In this document: positions 28,884 through 36,785 of the stretch, piece after piece
How positions within the stretch are numbered: position 1 is the stretch's first letter
Layout: each line of letters starts with the position of its first letter
Assembly: GCA_002331485.1 (NCBI GenBank)
Contig: DCYS01000037.1
Span: 37,265-101,264, forward strand
Origin: Flavobacteriales bacterium UBA2104
GTDB taxonomy: Bacteria; Bacteroidota; Bacteroidia; Flavobacteriales_D; Crocinitomicaceae
Length of the DNA stretch: 64,000 nucleotides
Direction of reading: 5' to 3'
The notes under the pieces: generated by a model
Told to the model about the DNA's origin: nothing
Seen by the model: only the letters and a program-made list of their open reading frames with translations
Database searches by the model: none
Made by a program: the position numbers and the translations under genes

Positions 28884-30062
28884 ATGAAAGAAGTTTATAT
28901 TGTTTCTGCTGTGAGAACCCCAATGGGTAAATTCATGGGAGGATTATCAACAGTTCCAGCGACAAAGCTTGGAGCAGCTGCTATTAAAGGAGCTATGGAG
29001 AAAGGAAATGTTAAACCTGCAGATATCAATGAGGTATTTATGGGTAATGTGCTTCAAGCAAACCTCGGACAAGCACCAGCTCGTCAGGCAGCAATTTTCG
29101 CAGGGCTTTCAGAATTAACACCTTGTACGACAGTGAATAAAGTTTGTGCTTCGGGAATGAAGTCTATTTCTTTAGCTGCTCAATCGATCCTTGCTGGAGA
29201 TAATGACATCGTTGTAGCAGGTGGAATGGAGAACATGAGTATGGTTCCACATTACATGAATGCCAGAAATGGTGTGAAACTCGGTGATGTAAAACTCGCT
29301 GACGGAATGGTTAAAGATGGTCTAACTGATGTGTACAACCAGGTTCACATGGGTAACTGTGCTGACGAATGTGCAACAGAATACAATTTCTCTCGAGAAG
29401 ATCAGGATAAATTTGCGATAGATTCATACGAGAAAGCATCTAAAGCTTGGGGTGAAGGTAAATTCAAAGAAGAGATCGTTCCAGTATCTGTTCCACAGAG
29501 AAGAGGAGATGACATTGTGATCGATGAAGATGAAGAATATAAGAACATTAAAATGGACAAGGTTCCAAACTTACGTCCTGCATTCAGTAAAGATGGTACA
29601 GTAACAGCTGCCAATGCATCTACATTGAACGATGGTGCATCTGCATTGATCATTGCATCTAAAGAAGCAGTTGAGAAGCATGGGTTAAAACCGATCGCTA
29701 AGATCGTATCATATGCTGATGCTGCTCAGGAATCTAAGTGGTTTACAACTGCACCAGCTAAAGCGTTACCTATAGCAATTGGGAAAGCAGGTCTATCAAA
29801 TGATGATATCGACTTCTGGGAGCTGAATGAAGCATTCTCTGTTGTTGGATTAGCGAACATCAAGTTACTAGGTATTGATGCAGCGAAAGTTGACGTTAAC
29901 GGTGGAGCTGTGGCACTTGGTCACCCTCTTGGAAGTTCTGGATCTAGAATCATTGTAACATTGATCAACGTATTGAAGCAAAATGGTGGTAAATATGGTG
30001 CTGCCGGGATTTGTAACGGTGGTGGTGGTGCATCTGCCATGGTGATCGAGAATATTGATTAA
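28884..30062 (+). CDS. Acetyl-CoA C-acyltransferase (thiolase)
   Basis: The protein of 392 residues has all thiolase motifs. The nucleophilic cysteine is in NKVCASGMKS (about residue 88), the NEAF box in WELNEAFSVVG, the catalytic histidine in GGAVALGHPLGSSGSR (about 348) and the second cysteine in GICNGGGGASAM (about 378). It condenses or cleaves acyl-CoA and acetyl-CoA in the cytosol. Whether it works mainly as a biosynthetic acetoacetyl-CoA thiolase or in beta-oxidation is not decided by sequence; the length suits the acetyl-CoA C-acetyltransferase group. It stands alone, followed by two large palindromes. Confidence 0.92.
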   Translation: MKEVYIVSAVRTPMGKFMGGLSTVPATKLGAAAIKGAMEKGNVKPADINEVFMGNVLQANLGQAPARQAAIFAGLSELTPCTTVNKVCASGMKSISLAAQSILAGDNDIVVAGGMENMSMVPHYMNARNGVKLGDVKLADGMVKDGLTDVYNQVHMGNCADECATEYNFSREDQDKFAIDSYEKASKAWGEGKFKEEIVPVSVPQRRGDDIVIDEDEEYKNIKMDKVPNLRPAFSKDGTVTAANASTLNDGASALIIASKEAVEKHGLKPIAKIVSYADAAQESKWFTTAPAKALPIAIGKAGLSNDDIDFWELNEAFSVVGLANIKLLGIDAAKVDVNGGAVALGHPLGSSGSRIIVTLINVLKQNGGKYGAAGICNGGGGASAMVIENID

Positions 30063-30083
30063 GTTATAATCGAACAAAAAATA

Positions 30084-30100
30084 GGGGCGTATTACGTCCC
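30084..30100. repeat. Degenerate copy of the GGGCGTATT palindrome
   Basis: GGGGCGTATTACGTCCC resembles half of the two full palindromes that follow and is itself an imperfect hairpin. Confidence 0.5.
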
Positions 30101-30102
30101 AA

Positions 30103-30144
30103 AAAACAGCAAGGGGCGTATTGCAATACGCCCCTTGCTGTTTT
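30103..30144. terminator. 42-bp perfect palindrome, terminator-like
   Basis: A perfect palindrome centred between 30123 and 30124. Its core GGGGCGTATTGCAATACGCCCC is flanked by arms AAAACAGCAA and TTGCTGTTTT. It sits between convergent genes (thiolase and nuclease) and ends in a T-run on both strands. It shares its core with the palindrome at 30151-30198. Confidence 0.75.
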
Positions 30145-30150
30145 CGAATA

Positions 30151-30198
30151 AAAAAATATGTCAAGGGCGTATTGCAATACGCCCTTGACATATTTTTT
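30151..30198. terminator. 48-bp perfect palindrome, terminator-like
   Basis: A perfect palindrome centred between 30174 and 30175. The core GGGCGTATTGCAATACGCCC has different arms from its neighbour (AAAAAATATGTCAA and the complement). It is probably a bidirectional terminator and part of a REP-like family. Confidence 0.75.
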
Positions 30199-30213
30199 GC
30201 AGCATTTACCAAT

Positions 30214-31905
30214 CTATTCCTTTATAAATCTTAAGGTCTCCTCTCCTATTCTGACAAAATAGATACCCTTAGGCAAAACAGAAATTTCAAGTTCTATTCT
30301 TCGTGAATTAAGTCTTTTCGATTCTAACTCTATTCTCCTGCCTAGTTGATCAACTACATGCCACTGCTCTATTGAGTTATTTGACTGGACATTTAAAACA
30401 TCTGTTGCAGGATTCGGATAAAGAGACACTGACGACAACAATACATTTTGATCTACAGAAACATCTCCCAATTCAACTGTCACTGTAGTATCACAACCGG
30501 AATCATCAGTAATTGTGATCAAATAAGTACCACCACATAGACCCTCAGCTGATGCAGAATCACTCACTGACCCACCATTCCAATCGAACCAATATGGAGG
30601 AACTCCACCTTCAACGAGAAAATAGATCGCTCCGTCACAAGTTCCTTCATCAGGCTGAGTAAAATAATTGAACCCTATAGGGTCTGGACCAGGAACATAG
30701 ACACAATAAGAGTCTGTTTGACCAAGATCATCTGTGACCAATACACAATGTTGACCAGAAGAAAGTCCTGTTGCGGTTTGTGTTGTTTGATTCCCTGTTG
30801 AGTTTCCCCATAAATAATCGTATGGAGCCTGACCCGCGTTTGGTGTAATGGTGGCTGTTCCATCTGCATCACCATAACAGCTTACAGAAGTACTAGAAGG
30901 AAAAAGAGCCAATCCATTACTAGTCGGATAAGTTGCTACAGCTTTCAACAAAACTGGTAAATGATCGGACATATAGTATAGAGCACTTACAATACTATCT
31001 GGGTAATCAGTATTATTTCCTTGAAGAAGATTCGAATTAAAATGATTGCCGTCATTTCCAACTGCGTCATAACTTCCGCTTAAATAACGCACACTATCAC
31101 TCCCACTCATTACATTTTGAGAAACTAAGATCTGATCAAAACGATCATCTAATCCACCCTTGGATCCGCAATCGAAATTCAGACTGGTACGAGTTGATTG
31201 CGTATGCAAATAATCAAAACTACCGTTATTATTCCAGTTTCCAGGAGCATTGATCGGATCTTCAAATGCAAAAGGACCAGTGATTAGATTTTGATAACCA
31301 TCCTCATTCGAACTGTAAACATTAAGATCCCCACAAAAAAAGTGATTATGACTAGTTGGTTGAGTCTCAATATAATCCATCAAAGCTTCAGTTTGCGTCG
31401 CACGAATTTGCTCATTTGACGAGCTATTCCCGGCCTTCAAATGACTCATGTATACATGAACGAATGTAGTGTCGAAATACGTTCCTAAGTTTGGATCGTT
31501 GAAATAAAGTAAATAATGATCTATCTCACGAGGATATGCTATTATCTCTCCCTGATCATATAGCGTTAGTTTGTCAGCATTATAAAACATTACATTGTTC
31601 AATGATCCATCGGAGGAATAACCTGCTGCGGCATAGTTTGGAGCACCAGAAAAAGTCAAAGAATTATTAAGAATTAGGGATAATGCAGACTGATTTTGTA
31701 CTTCACAAGCAACAAAAACATCTGGCTTCGTGTAACTCATTATTTTTCTTAGCGTGTCTTCTCTATTCTGAACAACTGTATTAGTTCCACAATCATCTCG
31801 TCCTTCTGGGAAATTCAATAGATTATATGAGACCAAAGTCATCGTATCTGTCTGACTATAGGCTGCGGAGAGAAAAAGTATAGAGAGTAATAAGAGTTTC
31901 TTCAT
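30214..31905 (-). CDS. Secreted endonuclease/exonuclease/phosphatase-family protein with T9SS domain
   Basis: The ATG giving MKKLLLLSILFLSAAYSQ provides the signal peptide; an upstream in-frame ATG falls in the promoter box. The EEP domain (about 20-325) has SYNLLNFPEGRDD, HLKAGNSS, GDLNVYSSNEDGY and a late SDHLPVLL, covering the metal-binding Asn, Asp-x-Asn and Asp-His elements. Two SprB-like repeats (about 335-400 and 405-475) and a type A sorting domain (SLYPNPATDVLNV) follow. It probably cleaves DNA, or a phosphodiester or phosphate ester, outside the cell. The related fasciclin and S8 proteins share the same export signal. Confidence 0.85.
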   Translation of the reverse strand: MKKLLLLSILFLSAAYSQTDTMTLVSYNLLNFPEGRDDCGTNTVVQNREDTLRKIMSYTKPDVFVACEVQNQSALSLILNNSLTFSGAPNYAAAGYSSDGSLNNVMFYNADKLTLYDQGEIIAYPREIDHYLLYFNDPNLGTYFDTTFVHVYMSHLKAGNSSSNEQIRATQTEALMDYIETQPTSHNHFFCGDLNVYSSNEDGYQNLITGPFAFEDPINAPGNWNNNGSFDYLHTQSTRTSLNFDCGSKGGLDDRFDQILVSQNVMSGSDSVRYLSGSYDAVGNDGNHFNSNLLQGNNTDYPDSIVSALYYMSDHLPVLLKAVATYPTSNGLALFPSSTSVSCYGDADGTATITPNAGQAPYDYLWGNSTGNQTTQTATGLSSGQHCVLVTDDLGQTDSYCVYVPGPDPIGFNYFTQPDEGTCDGAIYFLVEGGVPPYWFDWNGGSVSDSASAEGLCGGTYLITITDDSGCDTTVTVELGDVSVDQNVLLSSVSLYPNPATDVLNVQSNNSIEQWHVVDQLGRRIELESKRLNSRRIELEISVLPKGIYFVRIGEETLRFIKE

Positions 31906-31909
31906 ACTG

Positions 31910-31917
31910 CAAAAATA
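31910..31917 (-). promoter_or_regulatory. -7 box very close to the nuclease start codon
   Basis: TATTTTTG on the minus strand, followed by C, fits TAnnTTTG and ends 4 nt before the ATG at 31905. If used, the transcript would be leaderless or nearly so. The rest of 31918-32193 is AT-rich with no other clear feature except a short ATTGG/CCAAT inverted repeat near 32130-32145. Confidence 0.4.
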
Positions 31918-32193
31918 CATGGATCATTGAGGTTGACTAAAAATTTCGCAAACAAAGTTGTCCAGTAAATTGCCAACACCTCATAAATCGATTTAAAAAA
32001 AGTACATTCCATGGTAATTAAATCACTCTTCAATTCGCTTCATTTATGTGGTTTTGATCGCTTTTTTTTAATTAACTTAGCGCGTTGATTTTAGAACGAA
32101 CACTACTCAATTTCTGTGACTCGTATTGGCGAAGCCGTACCCAATCTTAGACAAAACATGGACGCATGCATTGTGAGTAAAATGATTCAATAA

Positions 32194-32625
32194 TTGTCAA
32201 GTCATAAACGACATATTGCAAAAACGATCACCTGGAGAATAGTGGGAACAATAGACACGATCCTACTAAGTTGGCTTATTACAGGTAACGCTTTGACCGG
32301 TTTAAAGATCGGAGGCACAGAATTGGTAACAAAAATGATCCTCTACTATCTGCACGAGCGAGCTTGGTTTAATTTGCGCGTTTTCAAAACGAATGGTGCC
32401 CAAGTAAGACATATTTTAAAAACATTTACCTGGCGTTTTATAGGTACAATGGACACTGTGATTCTTGCATGGTTAATTTCCGGAAATGCAGAATTCGGCT
32501 TATCTATCGGCGGACTTGAGTTGATCACAAAAATGATCTTGTATTACCTACATGAACGAACCTGGTATAAGATCAAATTTGGACTCGAATCTAAAAATAG
32601 AACTCAACCCCACGCCGATCACTGA
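32194..32625 (+). CDS. Tandem DUF2061 membrane protein
   Basis: The protein of 143 residues contains two copies of DUF2061, about residues 3-62 (RHIAKTITWRIVGTIDTILL) and 68-130 (RHILKTFTWRFIGTMDTVIL). Each has two hydrophobic segments ending in MILYYLHER. DUF2061 genes commonly neighbour sulfate-activation genes, as here with cysC 27 nt downstream, but the function is unproven. The start is TTG. The last codons and the TGA stop fall in a heptanucleotide repeat array, so the tail PHADH looks repeat-derived. Confidence 0.83.
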   Translation: MSSHKRHIAKTITWRIVGTIDTILLSWLITGNALTGLKIGGTELVTKMILYYLHERAWFNLRVFKTNGAQVRHILKTFTWRFIGTMDTVILAWLISGNAEFGLSIGGLELITKMILYYLHERTWYKIKFGLESKNRTQPHADH

Positions 32626-32637
32626 TTACTGATTACG
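32617..32637. repeat. Heptanucleotide array at the DUF2061 stop codon
   Basis: Three tandem 7-mers, GATCACT, GATTACT and GATTACG, supply the last codons and the TGA stop of the DUF2061 gene. Confidence 0.6.
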
Positions 32638-32651
32638 GTTAAGAAAAAAGA

Positions 32652-33242
32652 ATGGAAAACATTTACGAAGAAAAGTACAACGTCACTCCTGAGCAAAGAG
32701 GAGGAATGAAAAACCAAAAACCTCTTGTGATCTGGTTCACTGGTCTTTCTGGATCTGGGAAATCTACGTTAGCAAAACAGCTAGAACACGAGTTATTTAA
32801 CCGTGGTTATCATACTTTCAGTCTAGACGGAGATAATGTTCGTTCAGGATTGAACAAGAATATTGGTTTTACACCTGAAGGAAGAAAAGAAAACTTAAGA
32901 AGGATCGGTGAAGTTGCCAAATTAATGCTCGATGCAGGATTGATAACAATTTGCGCATTTATCTCCCCATACAAGGAAGATCGTTATGCAATACAAAACA
33001 CTGTTGGAATCGATAATTATTTTGAAGTATTCGTAGATACTCCACTTTCTGTTTGCGAAGAAAGAGATGTTAAAGGTCTTTATAAAAGAGCGAGAAGCGG
33101 TGAGATCAAGAATTTCACTGGAATTTCAGCGCCGTATGAAAAACCTGAAGAACCGAACTTGAGAATCGATACATCTGAAACAAATATTGAACAAGCACTT
33201 TCAATGCTGATCGAAAAAATTGAAGCGAAAATAAAAAGTTAA
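32652..33242 (+). CDS. cysC: Adenylylsulfate (APS) kinase
   Basis: The protein of 196 residues has the P-loop GLSGSGKSTLAKQLE (about 31-45), the substrate motif LDGDNVRSGLN and the conserved ISPYKEDR and DVKGLYKRARSGEIKNFTGI segments. It phosphorylates APS at the 3' position to give PAPS, the sulfuryl donor used by the sulfotransferases at 1466 and 55209. It precedes cysD by 26 nt. There is no APS or PAPS reductase here, so PAPS is more likely used for sulfation than reduced. Confidence 0.95.
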   Translation: MENIYEEKYNVTPEQRGGMKNQKPLVIWFTGLSGSGKSTLAKQLEHELFNRGYHTFSLDGDNVRSGLNKNIGFTPEGRKENLRRIGEVAKLMLDAGLITICAFISPYKEDRYAIQNTVGIDNYFEVFVDTPLSVCEERDVKGLYKRARSGEIKNFTGISAPYEKPEEPNLRIDTSETNIEQALSMLIEKIEAKIKS

Positions 33243-33268
33243 CTTTGTAAGTACCGATCCACAATCAA

Positions 33269-34180
33269 ATGAGTATGCAAAAATATTATTTAAATTATTT
33301 AGACGAATTAGAATCTGAAGCCATTTTCGTGCTTCGAGAAGTTGCTGCACAATTCAAGAATCCTGTGATCCTATTTTCAGGAGGCAAAGATTCTATCTGT
33401 GTGACTCACCTGGCCAAAAAAGCATTTCATCCCGCAAAGTTCCCTTTTGCGTTGATGCACGTTGATACAGGTCACAATTTCCCCGAAACGATTAAGTTCA
33501 GAGACGATCTCATAGAATCTCTTGGAGCCAAATTGATCGTGGGTTCTGTACAGGAATCGATCGACCAAGGGCGAGTTCAGGAAGAGAAAGGTAAGTTTGC
33601 TACGCGTAACGCATTGCAGATCACTACTCTACTCGACGCCATAGAATCAAATAAAATCGATTGTGCGATTGGTGGTGGACGACGTGATGAAGAGAAAGCT
33701 CGAGCAAAAGAGCGATTCTTCTCTCACCGAAATGATTTTGGAGAATGGGACCCAAAAAATCAGCGTCCTGAGCTGTGGAACCTTTTCAATGGAAAACATT
33801 TTGAAGGTGAGCATTTCAGAAGTTTCCCAATCTCTAACTGGACAGAGATGGATGTCTGGAACTATATTCTTAGAGAACAGATCGAGATACCTTCACTCTA
33901 TTTTGCTCACGAAAGAGATGTGATCAGAAGAAATGATTCTTGGATCCCAGACTCAGAATACTTGATCAAAGATGAAAGTGAAGAGGTAGTTCGCAAGAAG
34001 ATCCGATTTAGAACGCTTGGAGATATTACGATCACAGGAGGAATCGAATCAGATGCAGATACACTTGAAAAGATCGTTGAAGAGGTTGCCGCTATGCGAA
34101 GCACAGAAAGAGGTAATCGTTCGGACGATAAAAGATCTGAGACTGCGATGGAAGATCGGAAAAAACAAGGGTACTTCTAA
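33269..34180 (+). CDS. cysD: Sulfate adenylyltransferase subunit 2
   Basis: The protein of 303 residues belongs to the PP-loop pyrophosphatase family with the nucleotide loop ILFSGGKDSICVTHLAKKAF and the family's FMHVDTGHNFPE-like segment (here LMHVDTGHNFPE). The C-terminus has ERGNRSDDKRSETAMEDRKKQGYF-type residues typical of CysD (length as expected). With CysN it forms ATP sulfurylase, making APS from sulfate and ATP. The gap to cysN holds a REP-like element. Confidence 0.95.
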   Translation: MSMQKYYLNYLDELESEAIFVLREVAAQFKNPVILFSGGKDSICVTHLAKKAFHPAKFPFALMHVDTGHNFPETIKFRDDLIESLGAKLIVGSVQESIDQGRVQEEKGKFATRNALQITTLLDAIESNKIDCAIGGGRRDEEKARAKERFFSHRNDFGEWDPKNQRPELWNLFNGKHFEGEHFRSFPISNWTEMDVWNYILREQIEIPSLYFAHERDVIRRNDSWIPDSEYLIKDESEEVVRKKIRFRTLGDITITGGIESDADTLEKIVEEVAAMRSTERGNRSDDKRSETAMEDRKKQGYF

Positions 34181-34210
34181 ATTTAGAACTTAGAATTAAT
34201 GATTAGTTCC

Positions 34211-34297
34211 CCGGTATCTCGATACATTTTGATTTCCGGAGCGAAAACACTCGGTGATCGAGTGCCACGAAAAGAAATGAAGTGGTATATCGAGATC
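34211..34297. repeat. REP-like element between cysD and cysN
   Basis: The left arm CCGGTATCTCGATACATTTTG is partly complementary to the right arm GTGGTATATCGAGATC. A central TCGGTGATCGAGTG segment links them. Related elements lie between cysN and cysQ and between cysQ and ugd. Confidence 0.5.
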
Positions 34298-34328
34298 AAC
34301 GACAAACAACAAAAGAATTTCACTAAAC

Positions 34329-35585
34329 ATGAGTATAGATAAAAACCAATTACTAAGATTCACAACGGCGGGAAGTGTTGATGATGGAAAAAGCACATTG
34401 ATAGGACGATTACTTTATGATTCAAAATCAATTTTTGAAGACCAATTGGATTCAGTTGAAAAAACGAGTCAGAAAAAGGGACATGACGGGGTTGATCTGG
34501 CCTTATTCACTGATGGACTCCGTGATGAAAGAGAACAGGGAATTACAATTGATGTAGCTTACCGTTATTTTACAACTCCAAAACGTAAGTTCATCATTGC
34601 CGATACTCCAGGTCACGTTCAGTATACGAGAAACATGGTTACCGGTGCATCAACAGCAAATGCAGCTCTGCTTTTGATCGATGCGCGTCATGGTGTGATC
34701 GAACAAACAAAACGTCATTCATATATTGCCTCGTTATTACAGATTCCTCATGTGATCGTATGTATCAACAAAATGGATCTTGTTGATTACAGTGAGGAGA
34801 AATTCAACGAAATAGTAGAAGATTATGAGGCACTGGCATCTAAAATGATGATCAAAGATGTTCAATTTGTCCCTATATCCGCATTGCACGGAGATAACGT
34901 GGTTAACGGATCAGAAAACATGGACTGGTACAAAGGAGGACCGCTATTGAATACACTTGAGACTTTACATATCGGATCTGACATCAATAAAAAGGATGCT
35001 CGTTTCCCTGTTCAAACAGTGATCAGGCCGCAATCCAAAGAGTTTATTGATTACCGTGGGTATGCTGGTAGAATTGATTCTGGTATTTTCAGAATAGGAG
35101 ATGAAGTCACTATTCTTCCATCTGAATTCACTTCTAAGATCAAGAGTATTGACACGATAGATGCTGAGCTTGAAGAAGCATTCGCACCGATGTCAGTAAC
35201 AATGCAACTCGAGGACGACATTGATATCAGTCGAGGGGATATGATCGTCAAAACAAAAAATCAACCTCAAAAAACACAAGAGGTGGAAGCGATGATCTGC
35301 TGGTTAAGTAATGAGAAGTATGTTCCTAGAACAAAGTTCATTATCAAACATACAACCAATGAACAAACTGCAATGGTAAAGAATGTTGAGTATAAAGTAG
35401 ATGTTAACACATTAGACCGGGTGGAAAATGATCAAGATCTGGAAATGAATGACATCGCTAGAATTGCGATCAAAACTGCAAAACCGATCATGGTAGATGA
35501 ATACCGTGATAACAGAAATACTGGAAGTTTTATTCTGATCAACCCGAATAATAACGAGACGGTTGCGGCTGGGATGATTATTTGA
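34329..35585 (+). CDS. cysN: Sulfate adenylyltransferase subunit 1 (GTPase)
   Basis: The protein of 418 residues is an EF-Tu-like GTPase. It has G1 GSVDDGKSTLIGRLLYD, the effector region EREQGITIDVAYRYF, G3 ADTPGHVQYTRNM and G4 CINKMDLVDY, followed by two beta-barrel domains. It lacks the C-terminal APS-kinase domain found in fused CysNC, which fits the separate cysC here. GTP hydrolysis drives APS formation by CysD. Confidence 0.95.
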   Translation: MSIDKNQLLRFTTAGSVDDGKSTLIGRLLYDSKSIFEDQLDSVEKTSQKKGHDGVDLALFTDGLRDEREQGITIDVAYRYFTTPKRKFIIADTPGHVQYTRNMVTGASTANAALLLIDARHGVIEQTKRHSYIASLLQIPHVIVCINKMDLVDYSEEKFNEIVEDYEALASKMMIKDVQFVPISALHGDNVVNGSENMDWYKGGPLLNTLETLHIGSDINKKDARFPVQTVIRPQSKEFIDYRGYAGRIDSGIFRIGDEVTILPSEFTSKIKSIDTIDAELEEAFAPMSVTMQLEDDIDISRGDMIVKTKNQPQKTQEVEAMICWLSNEKYVPRTKFIIKHTTNEQTAMVKNVEYKVDVNTLDRVENDQDLEMNDIARIAIKTAKPIMVDEYRDNRNTGSFILINPNNNETVAAGMII

Positions 35586-35586
35586 T

Positions 35587-35628
35587 AGTGACGAGTGACT
35601 AATGAGTAGTGAGAAATGGAATGATAGG
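35587..35628. repeat. Heptanucleotide array after cysN
   Basis: Degenerate tandem 7-mers begin one base after the cysN TGA: AGTGACG, AGTGACT, AATGAGT, AGTGAGA, then decayed units. This is the complement-strand flavour (AGTGA/TCACT) of the arrays in cysQ and after the ABC-F gene. Confidence 0.55.
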
Positions 35629-35630
35629 TG

Positions 35631-35682
35631 ATCGAGTGATCCTGATCGAAACGCAGTGTAGCATCAGGAGCGTATCGAGAGC
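35631..35682. repeat. REP-like palindrome (CCTGAT...ATCAGG) in the cysN-cysQ gap
   Basis: The inner stem CCTGAT (35641) / ATCAGG (35663) is enclosed by ATCGAGTGAT and GCGTATCGAGAGC. A recognisable relative of this element is found inside the coding sequence of the epimerase gene at 39504-39583. Confidence 0.5.
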
Positions 35683-35715
35683 GCCGAAATCAACTAAAAT
35701 AATACGAACATAAAA

Positions 35716-35795
35716 CCCGGGATCTCGATACATTTTGATTTCATTGCATTCCATCAAAACACCGTGCCTGACGGCAGACAGGCTCGATTACCGGC
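35716..35795. repeat. REP-like element between cysN and cysQ
   Basis: It has the same left arm (GGATCTCGATACATTTTGA) and right end (CTCGATTACCGG) as the copy at 36675-36730, but is interrupted by a 19-nt insert, GTGCCTGACGGCAGACAGG, itself an imperfect hairpin (GCCTG/CAGGC). Confidence 0.55.
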
Positions 35796-35830
35796 AGTAG
35801 ATTGATAACCGTTCACCCTTTCAAAACAAC

Positions 35831-36664
35831 ATGAACAATATTCTTAACAAATCAATAAAAGCATCTCTGGAAGCCGGAAAAGCCATCATGGAGATCTATG
35901 AATCTGATGATTTTGGTATTGAGACCAAAGCAGATGATTCTCCACTGACCAAAGCAGATCGTGCTGCGCATAACGTGATCATGGAGCACCTCTCCCCGCT
36001 TGGAATACCTGTTTTGTCTGAAGAAGGTAAAAATATACCTTATGAAGAACGGAAAGATTGGAAACAGTTATTTATTGTTGATCCAATTGATGGAACGAAA
36101 GAATTCATTAAACGCAATGGAGAGTTTACGGTAAATATTGCATTGATCCAGGATCACAAACCAGTTATGGGTGTGATCTACGTACCGGCAAAAGAAACAC
36201 TCTATTACGCAGATGAAGAAAATGCATACAAACTGGAAGATGTTACGCTTGAAAACTACGAAGAAAGAGAAAAGAAAGCGGCGCAGCTACCACTTGCTCA
36301 GAACAATGGCACTGCTCCAAATTCGTCACTGCTCACTTCTCACTCGTCACTACCGAAGATCACTGTTGTAGCCTCAAAATCTCACCTTTCTCCCGAAACA
36401 CAAGATTTCATCGATGATCTTAAAACCAAATACGATGCAGTTGAAACGATCTCAAAAGGTTCTTCATTAAAACTATGTATGGTAGCAGAAGGAACTGCAC
36501 AATATTACCCTCGTTTTGCACCAACAATGGAATGGGATACAGCCGCAGGACAGGCTATTTGTAAGAGCGCAGGGTGTGATGTCATCGATCAGGAAACGAA
36601 GGAAACAATGGTCTATAACCGGCAGGAATTATTGAATAACTGGTTTTTGGTCAAACGGAATTGA
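35831..36664 (+). CDS. cysQ: 3'(2'),5'-bisphosphate nucleotidase
   Basis: The protein of 277 residues belongs to the inositol-monophosphatase superfamily, with KADDSPLTKADRAAH, the metal motif IVDPIDGTKEFIKRNGEF and the late MEWDTAAGQAI. CysQ hydrolyses PAP, the inhibitory product of sulfotransferases, to AMP. An unusual loop (about residues 154-176) contains QNNGTAPNSSLLTSHSSLPK, encoded largely by a heptanucleotide repeat. The usual short linker of the family is expected there. The gene otherwise looks intact. Confidence 0.93.
   Translation: MNNILNKSIKASLEAGKAIMEIYESDDFGIETKADDSPLTKADRAAHNVIMEHLSPLGIPVLSEEGKNIPYEERKDWKQLFIVDPIDGTKEFIKRNGEFTVNIALIQDHKPVMGVIYVPAKETLYYADEENAYKLEDVTLENYEEREKKAAQLPLAQNNGTAPNSSLLTSHSSLPKITVVASKSHLSPETQDFIDDLKTKYDAVETISKGSSLKLCMVAEGTAQYYPRFAPTMEWDTAAGQAICKSAGCDVIDQETKETMVYNRQELLNNWFLVKRN
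36326..36353. repeat. In-frame heptanucleotide array inside cysQ
   Basis: Four perfect-length 7-mers, TCACTGC, TCACTTC, TCACTCG and TCACTAC, are read through as SLLTSHSSL. The frame is kept by the flanking bases, since 28 nt is not a multiple of three. Confidence 0.7.
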
Positions 36665-36674
36665 TAAACAAATA

Positions 36675-36730
36675 CGGTATCTCGATACATTTTGACTTCA
36701 TTGCATTTCATCAAAATACTCGATTACCGG
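36675..36730. repeat. REP-like element between cysQ and ugd
   Basis: CGGTATCTCGATACATTTTGA ... TCAAAATACTCGATTACCG forms an imperfect 25-bp inverted repeat around TTCATTGCATT. It is the cleanest of three copies. Confidence 0.6.
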
Positions 36731-36740
36731 TATCAAACTA

Positions 36741-36775
36741 ATTACTGATCACTGATTACTGATCACTGATCACCA
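36741..36775. repeat. Heptanucleotide array upstream of ugd
   Basis: Five tandem 7-mers: ATTACTG, ATCACTG, ATTACTG, ATCACTG, ATCACCA. This is the most regular array in the window, ending 10 nt before the ugd ATG. Confidence 0.7.
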
Positions 36776-36785
36776 ATAAAAGCAA

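Noticed and set aside
32030..32193. A possible sulfur-responsive riboswitch before the cys module
   Set aside because: No conserved riboswitch core or terminator/antiterminator pairing could be traced; only a short ATTGG/CCAAT repeat is present.
36741..36775. Heptanucleotide arrays as possible CRISPR
   Set aside because: Units are 7 nt with no unique spacers between them and no cas genes in the window.
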